Assembly (NCBI GenBank): GCA_021784995.1
Contig: JAJYHA010000049.1
Location: 1-8,219, forward strand
DNA from: Myxococcales bacterium
Lineage (GTDB): Bacteria; Myxococcota; Myxococcia; Myxococcales; Anaeromyxobacteraceae
Direction: 5' to 3'
Length of the DNA stretch: 8,219 nt
This document shows, piece by piece, positions 1-5,883 of this stretch; the first letter of the stretch is position 1; the number at the start of each line of letters is the position of its first letter. The notes beneath the pieces were generated by a model, which saw only the letters and a program-made list of their open reading frames with translations, was not told the origin of the DNA and did no database searches. The translations under genes and the position numbers were made by a program.

Positions 1-141
1 CCCCTGGAGGATCACCTCGATCCCCCGCCACATCGTGCCGCTGGAGTAGGCCTTGTGGACCGCGCCGCCCTCCACCTCCAGGTCGATCCGCAGGTGCCCC
101 TCGATGCGGGTGATCGGGTCGATCGTGACGCGCGTGCTCAT
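1..141 (-). CDS. hybC: [NiFe] hydrogenase large (catalytic) subunit, N-terminal 47 residues only
   Basis: This is the 5' end of the gene for the Ni-containing catalytic subunit of a Hyb-type uptake hydrogenase, which would oxidise H2 at the NiFe site and pass electrons to the small subunit. The 47 visible codons read MSTRVTIDPITRIEGHLRID at the start, then a short Glu/Val/Gly stretch and SSGTMWRGIEVILQG. RIEGHLRI and SSGTMxRGIE are hallmark N-terminal motifs of [NiFe] large subunits. The protein begins directly with this motif and has no signal peptide, as expected for a subunit exported by riding on the Tat-carrying small subunit. The ATG (139-141) overlaps the hybB stop in an ATGA, with a GA/G-rich Shine-Dalgarno region about 8 bases upstream. 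The CxxC motifs that bind nickel lie outside the window, so activity cannot be judged here. The identification is nonetheless very secure. Confidence 0.95.
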   Translation of the reverse strand, partial: MSTRVTIDPITRIEGHLRIDLEVEGGAVHKAYSSGTMWRGIEVILQG

Positions 142-1373
142 GGCCGGGCCCCCTCACCGGCCGCGCCGGCGACGGCGCCGGCCGGGGTGGTCCTCGGCGG
201 CAGCTGCCCGGCGCCCGCCAGGATGGGGAGGCGGCGCACCGCCACGAGGTAGAGGAGCGTCTCGGTGGCCACGAGGCCGACGGTGACCGCCATCTCGCCG
301 AGCGAGGGGAAGTAGCGCCAGCTCGGCCCCGGGTCGAAGGCGACGAGGAAGGCGTCGACCCGGTAGAGGGCGGAGCCGGCGAGCGCCAGGAGGGCGGCCT
401 GCAGCTGGACGCCGGCGTCGTGCCGGGCGGCCGGGCGGAGGAAGAGGATCGCCCCGGCGAGGAGGAGGAGCGTCTCCGCCCAGAAGAAGAAGGAGAGCCG
501 GCCGCTGGTCAGCGTGAGCCCGAGCCGGCCGCTGGCCGCCAGCGCCCCGAGGCGGACCACGAGGAAGGCGAGGAGGGTGCCGGAGACCACGCGGCCGAGC
601 GAGCCGAGGAGCTTCACCTCCACCGGCCGGCGGAAGCCGACGCCGGCGAAGATGGTCTCCACGTAGACGATCGCGTAGCCCATGGAGAGGGCGGTGAGGA
701 GGAAGAGCAGCGGGAGGAGGCCGGTGTACCAGAGCGGGTGGACCTTCAGCCCGGCGACGAGGAGCAGCGAGCCCAGCGACGACTGGTGCATCGTCGGCAG
801 GACCATCCCCAGCCCGATGACGAAGGGCAGCGCCCGCTCGATCCGCGGCCCCCAGCGCGCCGCCCGCGCCGCGGCCCCCGGCCCCCCGCGCTCGGCGAGC
901 CGCTCGAGGTAGGCCGGCGAGAGCTCGAGGGCGATGACCGCGGTGTAGGCCATCATGCAGAGCGCGACCTCGAGGAGGATCGAGTTGCCGTTCCAGTTCC
1001 ACGGCATGAGCGGGACCTTCCAGAGGTTCCAGTAGCGCCCGAGGTCGAAGACGACCGCCAGGCCGGCGGCCGAGTAGCCGAGGAGGCTGGTGAGGAGGGC
1101 GGGGCGGACCAGCGGGTGGTAGCGGCCGCGGTTCAGCACGAAGACGAGGAGCGCGAGGGCGTAGCCGCCGCTCGCCAGCCCCGTGCCGACCACGACGTCG
1201 ACCGCGATCCAGATCCCCCAGGGGTAGCCGTCGCTCATGGCGGTGGTCGCCCCGAGCCCCAGGACGAAGCGGGCGGCGAGCACCGGGGCGCCGAGCGCGA
1301 GGAGGAGGACGAGGAACTTCGAGAACGGGGTGAAGATCGGGCCCCCGATCGGTCGAGCGCGTGCGGTCGTCAT
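138..1373 (-). CDS. hybB: HybB-type integral membrane quinone-reacting subunit (NrfD/PsrC family)
   Basis: This 411-residue protein is close in size to E. coli HybB. It is very hydrophobic, with about ten predicted helices near residues 20-40, 55-78, 93-112, 130-150, 180-200, 216-238, 257-280, 295-313, 322-341 and 360-380. Family signatures are WGIWIAVDVVVGTGLASGGY (52-71), LPTMHQSSLGSLL (192-204) followed by KVHPLWYTG, and YRVDAFLVAFDPGPSW (337-352) followed by YFPSLGE. HybB anchors the periplasmic hydrogenase and passes electrons from the HybA ferredoxin to menaquinone. In E. coli Hyd-2 this step is linked to proton translocation. The ATG overlaps the hybA stop (ATGA, 1370-1373), and GGAGG lies about 8 bases upstream. 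The stop overlaps the hybC start in the same way. The C-terminal tail after about residue 385 is a Pro/Ala/Gly-rich extension with no recognisable motif. Confidence 0.94.
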   Translation of the reverse strand: MTTARARPIGGPIFTPFSKFLVLLLALGAPVLAARFVLGLGATTAMSDGYPWGIWIAVDVVVGTGLASGGYALALLVFVLNRGRYHPLVRPALLTSLLGYSAAGLAVVFDLGRYWNLWKVPLMPWNWNGNSILLEVALCMMAYTAVIALELSPAYLERLAERGGPGAAARAARWGPRIERALPFVIGLGMVLPTMHQSSLGSLLLVAGLKVHPLWYTGLLPLLFLLTALSMGYAIVYVETIFAGVGFRRPVEVKLLGSLGRVVSGTLLAFLVVRLGALAASGRLGLTLTSGRLSFFFWAETLLLLAGAILFLRPAARHDAGVQLQAALLALAGSALYRVDAFLVAFDPGPSWRYFPSLGEMAVTVGLVATETLLYLVAVRRLPILAGAGQLPPRTTPAGAVAGAAGEGARP

Positions 1374-2260
1374 GTGCGGTCCTCCTCGTTGGAGGCGCGG
1401 CGGGCGCGCCGGGCGGTGATGGTGAAGGCGGCGAGGAGCGCGATCGGGGCGATCGCGCCCTGGTAGATGCCGTGCTGGATGGTCTCCGAGAGCTCCGGCG
1501 CGGGGCGCGAGGGCAGCGCCGGCAGGCCGAGCGCCTGGAAGGAGACGCCGGCCGGGGAGAGGTAGAGGACGTGGGTGCCGCCCCCCTCGACCTCGCCGTA
1601 GACGCGGTCCTCGAAGTACTTCCCCGGCTGCGCGGCGATGCGGCGCCGGGCCTCGGCGAGGAGGGCGGTCCGCTTGCCGTAGATCACCGCGCCGCGCGGG
1701 CAGACCTCGCAGCAGGCCGGCCCCTCCTTGCGGTGGCGGCAGAGCTCGCACTTCACGATCTTCGGGTCCTGGACGACCGGCAGCGACTTGGACCACTCGA
1801 ACTTGGGGACGTTGAACGGGCAGGCGATCTGGCAGTAGCGGCAGCCGACGCAGCGGGAGACGTCGTAGGCGACCGTGCCGTCCTCGATGACGTGGAGCGC
1901 CTTCATCATGCAGACGGAGACGCAGGCCGGGTCGACGCAGTGCATGCACTGCATCTTCATGTAGGTGGAGGCGGGGCCGTCGGTGGCGAGCTTGATGATG
2001 TTCTTGGTGGTGGCGTTCAGGTCGAGCGGGGCGTCGTACTCGCCGCCGCTCGCGTCGCGGGCGTCGGGCGGCAGGCCGTTGGCCACCTTGCAGGCGGTCT
2101 GGCAGGCGCGGCAGCCGACGCAGAGGGTGGAGTCGTAGAGCATCCCCACGTCGTCGGGCGCGGCGTGGTGCTCCTCCCGCGCCTCGGCGACGTCGGCGAC
2201 GGCGGCGACCGCCCCGGCGACGGCGGCGGTCTTGAGGAGGTTGCGGCGGGTGATCTCCAT
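1370..2260 (-). CDS. hybA: HybA-type Tat-exported ferredoxin subunit with four 4Fe-4S clusters and a C-terminal anchor
   Basis: This 296-residue electron-transfer subunit should link the hydrogenase small subunit to HybB. The N-terminus carries a twin-arginine signal (TRRNLLK at 4-10, then the hydrophobic Ala/Val stretch 11-27). Sixteen cysteines fit four clusters: C47-x2-C50-x2-C53-x3-C57; C105-x2-C108-x4-C113-x3-C117; C137-x2-C140-x2-C143-x3-C147; and C171-x2-C174, C183 or C184, and C187. This is the DMSO-reductase B / HybA ferredoxin pattern. A hydrophobic helix at about 263-283, followed by a basic ARRARR patch, is a C-terminal membrane anchor as in E. coli HybA. The ATG at 2260 has a strong Shine-Dalgarno (GGAGGAG, 2268-2274) 7 bases upstream. 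The gene lies 33 bases downstream of hybO and overlaps hybB by 4 bases. C183 and C184 are adjacent, and which of them is the ligand cannot be told from sequence. Confidence 0.95.
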   Translation of the reverse strand: MEITRRNLLKTAAVAGAVAAVADVAEAREEHHAAPDDVGMLYDSTLCVGCRACQTACKVANGLPPDARDASGGEYDAPLDLNATTKNIIKLATDGPASTYMKMQCMHCVDPACVSVCMMKALHVIEDGTVAYDVSRCVGCRYCQIACPFNVPKFEWSKSLPVVQDPKIVKCELCRHRKEGPACCEVCPRGAVIYGKRTALLAEARRRIAAQPGKYFEDRVYGEVEGGGTHVLYLSPAGVSFQALGLPALPSRPAPELSETIQHGIYQGAIAPIALLAAFTITARRARRASNEEDRT

Positions 2261-2293
2261 GGCGGGTCTCCTCCGGGGAGGGCGCGGGCCCTC

Positions 2294-3385
2294 TTACTGC
2301 TCCCCGTCCTTCGACAGCTTGCGGGAGGCGACGAAGCCGGCGCCGATGGCGGCGCCGACGGCGAGGCCGGCGACGCCGGCGGCGACGGCGGAGGCGCCGC
2401 CCTGCGCGGGGCCGACGCCGGGGTAGGCCATGGGGGCGGTGGGCTTGTCGATGGGGAGGTTGTTGCTGATGGGGACGTGGAAGGCGATGCCCTGCTCGGT
2501 GCAGCCGACGCAGGGGTGGCCGATGCCGATGGGCCAGGCGCCGGGGACCTCGCAGTAGGAGAGGAGGGAGCAGTTGGCGTGGGTCTGGGGCCCCTTGCAG
2601 CCGAGCTTGTAGAGGCACCAGCCGCTGCGGTGGCCGGCGTCGCCGAACTGCTGGGCGAACTGGCCGGCGTCGAAGTGGGCGCGGCGGGGGCAGTCCTCGT
2701 GGATGACGCGGGCGTAGGCGAAGAGGGGGCGGCCCTTGTCGTCGAGCTTGGGGAGGGTGCCGAAGGTGGCGAACTGGAGGACGGTGCCGAGGAGGTTGTA
2801 GGGGTTGGCGGGGCAGCCGGGGAGGGTGACGACGGTCTTGCCCTTGAGGAACTGGGGGGCGCCGACGGCGCCGGTGGGGTTGGGGGAGGCGGAGGGGATG
2901 CCGCCCCAGGAGGCGCAGGAGCCGATGGCGACGATGGCGCCGGCCTTCTCGGCGAGGCGGGCGGTGGTCTCCATGGCGGTCCGGCCGGCGACGCGGCAGT
3001 AGATGCCGTCGTCCTTGGTGGGGATGGCGCCCTCGATGACGAGGATGAACTTGCCGGCGTGCTGGGCGACGGCCTGCTCGAGGGCGTCCTCGATCTGGTG
3101 GCCGGCGGCGGCGAAGAGGGTCTCGTGGTAGTCGAGCGAGACCAGGTCGAGGATGAGGGTGCCGAGGTCGGGGTGCGCGGAGCGCAGGAGCGACTCGGTG
3201 CAGCCGGTGCACTCCTGCCAGTGGAGCCAGATGACCGAGGGCTTCTTCCCGGAGGCGACGGTCTCGGCCATCTTCTCGCCCGCCCAGGCCGGGAGCCCCA
3301 CGGCGCCGGCGGCGATGGTGCAGACCTTGATGAAGTCGCGCCGGGAGAGGCTGGGGGACTCGGTCACCGCGGACGGGGCCAGCAT
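2294..3385 (-). CDS. hybO: [NiFe] uptake hydrogenase small subunit, Hyb/group 1c-like, Tat-exported and membrane-anchored
   Basis: This 363-residue small subunit carries the FeS relay from the NiFe site towards HybA. The Tat signal is SRRDFIK (14-20) followed by a hydrophobic stretch ending near AWA (33-35). The proximal 4Fe-4S ligands are C59 and C62 (ECTGCTESLLRS), C157 (GSCASWGG) and C191 (LPGCPANPYN). Distal-cluster ligands are H229, C232, C257 and C263. Medial-cluster ligands are C272, C292 and C295, with P285 of the WP motif at the position typical of a 3Fe-4S cluster. A Gly/Ala/Val-rich helix at about 332-353 followed by SRK is the C-terminal anchor. The start at 3385 is chosen over one at 3463 because AGGAGG (3392-3397) sits 6 bases upstream and the Tat motif is then at the normal distance. 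G61 and G162 occupy the positions that are Cys in oxygen-tolerant enzymes, so this looks like a standard oxygen-sensitive type. Codon choice is unusually C-ending. Confidence 0.96.
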   Translation of the reverse strand: MLAPSAVTESPSLSRRDFIKVCTIAAGAVGLPAWAGEKMAETVASGKKPSVIWLHWQECTGCTESLLRSAHPDLGTLILDLVSLDYHETLFAAAGHQIEDALEQAVAQHAGKFILVIEGAIPTKDDGIYCRVAGRTAMETTARLAEKAGAIVAIGSCASWGGIPSASPNPTGAVGAPQFLKGKTVVTLPGCPANPYNLLGTVLQFATFGTLPKLDDKGRPLFAYARVIHEDCPRRAHFDAGQFAQQFGDAGHRSGWCLYKLGCKGPQTHANCSLLSYCEVPGAWPIGIGHPCVGCTEQGIAFHVPISNNLPIDKPTAPMAYPGVGPAQGGASAVAAGVAGLAVGAAIGAGFVASRKLSKDGEQ

Positions 3386-3391
3386 GTCGGG

Positions 3392-3397
3392 CCTCCT
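3392..3397 (-). promoter_or_regulatory. Strong Shine-Dalgarno of hybO
   Basis: On the minus strand AGGAGG is followed by a 6-base spacer (CCCGAC) and the ATG at 3385-3383. No comparable site precedes the longer in-frame start at 3463, so this site decides the start of the small subunit. Confidence 0.85.
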
Positions 3398-3432
3398 TTC
3401 GCGGGCGCCCACAGGCCCGCACAGGTGGACCG

Positions 3433-3438
3433 ATGATG
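3433..3438 (-). promoter_or_regulatory. Candidate -10 element for the hyb operon
   Basis: The minus strand reads CATCAT here, a 4 of 6 match to TATAAT. It would place transcription start near 3426, about 40 bases upstream of the hybO ATG and about 43 bases downstream of the centre of the FNR/CRP-like site. That is close to the -41.5 spacing of class II activation. I see no good -35 box, which is compatible with an activator-dependent promoter. This is a weak inference, because short matches like this occur by chance. Confidence 0.25.
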
Positions 3439-3453
3439 AGGTCGCGAGCAGGA

Positions 3454-3476
3454 TTGCTCGCATTGATCGCGAGCAA
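3454..3476. promoter_or_regulatory. Candidate operator: 23-bp dyad containing an FNR/CRP-like site, upstream of hybO
   Basis: Two overlapping symmetries are visible. A perfect dyad has arms TTGCTCGC (3454-3461) and GCGAGCAA (3469-3476) around a 7-base spacer. Inside it, 3463-3476 reads TTGAT-CGCG-AGCAA, a 9 of 10 match to the FNR consensus TTGAT-N4-ATCAA. A third copy of the half-site (TCGCGAGCA) lies at 3442-3450, exactly 25 bases from its direct repeat at 3467-3475. The site lies between a terminator and hybO, where an anaerobic or redox activator would be expected for a hydrogenase operon. The structure is seen directly, but binding by an FNR/CRP-family protein is inference. Another regulator that recognises the GCGAGCAA half-site is equally possible. 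Confidence 0.45.
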
Positions 3477-3495
3477 GAGGCGCATGTCCTGCGCG

Positions 3496-3529
3496 AAAAA
3501 ACCGAAACGGTCCGTGGTGGCGGACCGTT
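3496..3529 (-). terminator. Rho-independent terminator of the Ehr-like operon
   Basis: Read on the minus strand, a perfect 9-bp stem (AACGGTCCG / CGGACCGTT, 3529-3521 and 3514-3506) with a 6-base loop is followed by TCGG and then six T residues (3501-3496). It lies about 95 bases after the stop of the ferredoxin-NuoB fusion gene and before the hyb regulatory region, so it would separate the two transcription units. T-runs are rare in this GC-rich window, which makes the match more meaningful. The 4-base gap between stem and T-tract is a slight departure from the ideal. Confidence 0.72.
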
Positions 3530-3568
3530 GCGAGGTAGCTAACTTGGGTGCGTCCGGGTCACCGATCT

Positions 3569-3592
3569 CCCCGGCCGGGGTGTTTCACACCC
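3569..3592. repeat. Short palindromes after the Ehr-like operon
   Basis: Two adjacent inverted repeats are visible: a 12-bp perfect palindrome CCCCGGCCGGGG (3569-3580) and a hairpin with arms GGGTGT/ACACCC around a 3-base loop (3578-3592). They share bases and so could form alternative structures in the 3' untranslated part of the upstream transcript. No T-run follows, so they are not a terminator in themselves. They may stabilise the transcript 3' end, or be chance symmetry in GC-rich DNA. Confidence 0.35.
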
Positions 3593-3623
3593 GTACGAGG
3601 GACGCCGGCGCGCCGCCCACCTT

Positions 3624-4403
3624 CTAGGGATCGCCGGCCGCGCGCTCCGGGCGAGGGCGCAGGTCGATGCCGAGGAGATCGAGGATCCCCTCGATGAAGG
3701 TGAGCGGGTGGGGCGGGCAGCCGGGGAGGTAGAGGGACGGCACCTCCCGGTCGAGGAAGGCGCGGTCGAGCGCCTCCGAGCGCGCGTAGGGCCCGCCGGA
3801 GATGGCGCAGGCGCCGAAGGCGACGACGAAGCGCGGCGCCGGCATCGCCGCCCAGCAGAGCTCGAGCGCGTCGCGCATCGCCGCGGTGAGCGGGCCGCTC
3901 AGCACCAGCGCGTCGGCGTGCCGGGGCGAGGCCACGAACTCGATGCCGTACCGGCCGAGGTCGAAGTTGACGTTGCCGAGCGCGTTCAGCTCGAGCTCGC
4001 AGGCGGCGCAGCCGCCGCTGGAGACCGAGCGGAGGCGGAGGGAGCGGCCGAAGCGGCGCGCCAGCGCGGCGGCGACCGCGACCGCCGGCGGGGCGCCGCC
4101 CTCGCGGAGGAGGAGCCCGGCGCGGGTGCCGGAGGCCATCCGGTGCTCGCCGGTGAGCTCGATCCGCCCGGCGCCGCAGGCCTCGGCGCAGCCGCCGCAG
4201 AGGACGCACCGCCCGAGGTCGAGGGTGAGCGGCGCCAGGGCGATCGCCTCGGTCGGGCAGGCGTCGGCGCAGCCCCGGCACCCGTCGTCGCACCCGCCGG
4301 CGCGCAGCACCGGGAGCCCCCGGAACCCCGGCGGCGTGGCCCGCCGCAGGTCGGGGAGGTACTGGCGCCCCTGCGACCAGCGCTGGCGGAGCGCCCTCAG
4401 CAC
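3624..4403 (-). CDS. Fused ferredoxin (HyfH/HycF-like) and NuoB-like (HyfI/HycG-like) electron-transfer subunit
   Basis: This 259-residue protein is a natural fusion. Residues 1-80 resemble the 8-Fe ferredoxin subunit of group 4 hydrogenases: C38-x3-C42-x2-C45-x3-C49-P and C66-x2-C69-x2-C72-x3-C76. Residues 120-245 resemble NuoB/HyfI, with GGCAACELELNAL (C132, C135), FGACAISGGPY (C199) and LPGCPPHPLTFIEG (C229), which are the four ligands of the cluster nearest the quinone or NiFe site. It would pass electrons between the cytoplasmic side and the HyfG-type subunit. The GTG start at 4403 lies 13 bases after the hyfG-like stop. The Shine-Dalgarno is weak, but there is no later Met, and the N-terminus (RALRQRWSQGRQYLP, then FRGLPV) fits the ferredoxin family. 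The first ferredoxin motif has C-x3-C instead of the usual C-x2-C. It is the last gene before the terminator at 3496-3529. Confidence 0.88.
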   Translation of the reverse strand: MLRALRQRWSQGRQYLPDLRRATPPGFRGLPVLRAGGCDDGCRGCADACPTEAIALAPLTLDLGRCVLCGGCAEACGAGRIELTGEHRMASGTRAGLLLREGGAPPAVAVAAALARRFGRSLRLRSVSSGGCAACELELNALGNVNFDLGRYGIEFVASPRHADALVLSGPLTAAMRDALELCWAAMPAPRFVVAFGACAISGGPYARSEALDRAFLDREVPSLYLPGCPPHPLTFIEGILDLLGIDLRPRPERAAGDP

Positions 4404-4416
4404 GGCCGGATCCCGG

Positions 4417-5883
4417 TCACAGGTCGCTCCCGCAGTAGGAGAGGTCGAAGCTCTTGTTGCAGATCGGGAAGTCGGAGATGGCGGCGCCGCGCACGGCGAG
4501 CGCGAGGCCGTGCCAGTTGCGGAGCGACGGGTCCTGGATCCGCAGCGCGCAGGGGCGGCCCGCCGCGTCGGTCTCCAGGGCGTGGACCACCTCGCCCCGC
4601 CAGCTCTCGCGCACCGCGACGGCGAGGGCGCGCGGCGCGAGGGGGCCGACCGGGGCCGCGGCGCGCTCCAGCGCCGGGTGGAGGTCGAGCAGGGCCCGGA
4701 TCCAGGCGACGGAGGCGTCGATCTCGCGGAGGCGGACGCGCGCCCGGGCCTCGCAGTCGCCCGCCGCCTCGACGACGCTGGCCACCGGGAGGCGCGCGTG
4801 GAGCGCGCCCGGGAGGCGGGTGCGCACGTCGAGGTCGACGCCGCTCGCGCGCGCCGCGAGGCCGACCAGCCCGAGCTCGAGCGCCTGGGCCCGGGTCACC
4901 GTGCCGGTGCCGCGGAGGCGGTGGGCGACGCTCGCCGAGGCGAGGAGCCGGTCGTTGGCGATGGCGACGTCCCGCTCCACGAGCGCCAGGCTCTCCCGGA
5001 GGGCGGCGGCGCCCGCGGCGTCGACCGGGGCGCGGAGCGCGCCGGGGCGGACCCAGCCGCGCCCGAAGCGGTTCCCGCAGAGGCGCTGGGTGGCGTTGAT
5101 CACCGTCGTCCGGAGCCGGCCGTAGGTGGAGGTCCCCTGGAGGAAGGCGACGTCGCCGGTCAGGCCGGCGAGGCCGGCGAGGTGCATCCCGATCCGCTCG
5201 AGCTCCAGCCCGAGCGCGCGGGAGGCCTCCAGCGCCGGCGCCGGCTCCAGGCCGGCGAGCGCCTCGAGCGCCGCGGCGTGCGCCCAGGCGTGGGCCACGC
5301 TCGCGTCGCCGGCGATCGTCTCCACCAGCGGCGTCGCGGTCCGGGGGTCGCGCGCGGCCAGGAGGCGCTCCACCCCCCGGTGCTGCCAGCCGAGCTGGAT
5401 CTCGAGGTGGTGGACGGTCTCCCCGAGGCAGGTGAAGCGGAAGTGGCCCGGCTCGATCACCCCGGCGTGGACGGGGCCGACCGCCACCTCGTGGGCGCCC
5501 CTCCCCACGACGCGGTGGAAGGGGTAGGCGAGCAGCGCCGCGGGCGCGCCGCGGGGGAAGCGGACCGGCTTGAGCCACGGGTGGTCGTGGGGCTTCACCC
5601 CGTGGGCCTCGAAGATCTCCCGCTCGAAGACGTGGAGCGCCGGGAAGCTCCGGGTGAGGGAGTGGAACCCGGGGGCCCGCGGGACGTCGGCGCGGAGGGC
5701 GACCAGGCGCCCCTCGGCCTCGAGCACCGCGGTGAGGGTGAGCTGCTCCGGGTCGGCGGCCGGCTGGCCGTACCAGGTCACCGCCCGGGCCCCGCCGGCG
5801 AGCGCGGCGCGGAGCCCCGCGAAGAACTCCCGCGGGGCGAGCGCGGCGCCGTCGAGCGGCACCAGGAGGGTCGGGGAGGTCAC
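4417..5883 (-). CDS. hyfG: HyfG-type NuoC-NuoD fusion lacking nickel ligands (Ehr large subunit)
   Basis: This 488-residue protein is shaped like the large subunit of group 4 hydrogenases. A NuoC-like part (about 1-115, with FEREIFEAHGVKPHDHP) precedes a NuoD/HycE-like part beginning VGRGAHEVAVGPVHAGVIEP (126-145) and then GHFRF. Where hydrogenases have ERxCGxCxxxH, this protein has E188-T-I-A191-G-D-A194-S-V-A-H198, so both cysteines are alanine. Where they have DPCxxC near the C-terminus, it has D480-L-S482-Y-C484-G485, so both ligand positions are again lost. The protein ends at SDL with no cleavable tail. It is therefore probably not a hydrogenase but the core of an energy-converting-hydrogenase-related complex, as known in Geobacter. 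The GTG start at 5883 overlaps the hyfF-like stop (GTGA). The open frame upstream of this GTG lies antiparallel-free inside hyfF and is a shadow. The symbol marks family resemblance only. Confidence 0.9.
   Translation of the reverse strand: MTSPTLLVPLDGAALAPREFFAGLRAALAGGARAVTWYGQPAADPEQLTLTAVLEAEGRLVALRADVPRAPGFHSLTRSFPALHVFEREIFEAHGVKPHDHPWLKPVRFPRGAPAALLAYPFHRVVGRGAHEVAVGPVHAGVIEPGHFRFTCLGETVHHLEIQLGWQHRGVERLLAARDPRTATPLVETIAGDASVAHAWAHAAALEALAGLEPAPALEASRALGLELERIGMHLAGLAGLTGDVAFLQGTSTYGRLRTTVINATQRLCGNRFGRGWVRPGALRAPVDAAGAAALRESLALVERDVAIANDRLLASASVAHRLRGTGTVTRAQALELGLVGLAARASGVDLDVRTRLPGALHARLPVASVVEAAGDCEARARVRLREIDASVAWIRALLDLHPALERAAAPVGPLAPRALAVAVRESWRGEVVHALETDAAGRPCALRIQDPSLRNWHGLALAVRGAAISDFPICNKSFDLSYCGSDL

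Noticed and set aside
1361..3436. 691-residue plus-strand open frame, Gly/Ala/Val/Asp-rich
   Set aside because: It lies antisense to hybO and hybA, which have full family motifs. Its composition is the mirror of C-ending codons on the other strand, and it shows no domain.
3386..3463. 26-residue N-terminal extension of the hydrogenase small subunit starting at 3463
   Set aside because: There is no Shine-Dalgarno at 3463. The extension would overlap the probable promoter and FNR-like site and push the Tat motif too far from the N-terminus.
1374..3485. N-terminal two thirds of a 1115-residue minus-strand open frame, Arg/Pro/His-rich
   Set aside because: This is an out-of-frame reading of hybO and hybA. 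Only its last 411 residues (hybB) are a real protein.
3386..3530. Sigma-54 promoter before hybO
   Set aside because: I looked for GG and GC dinucleotides with the 10-base spacing of TGGCAC-N5-TTGC. The TTGC present near 3474 has no GG at the right distance.
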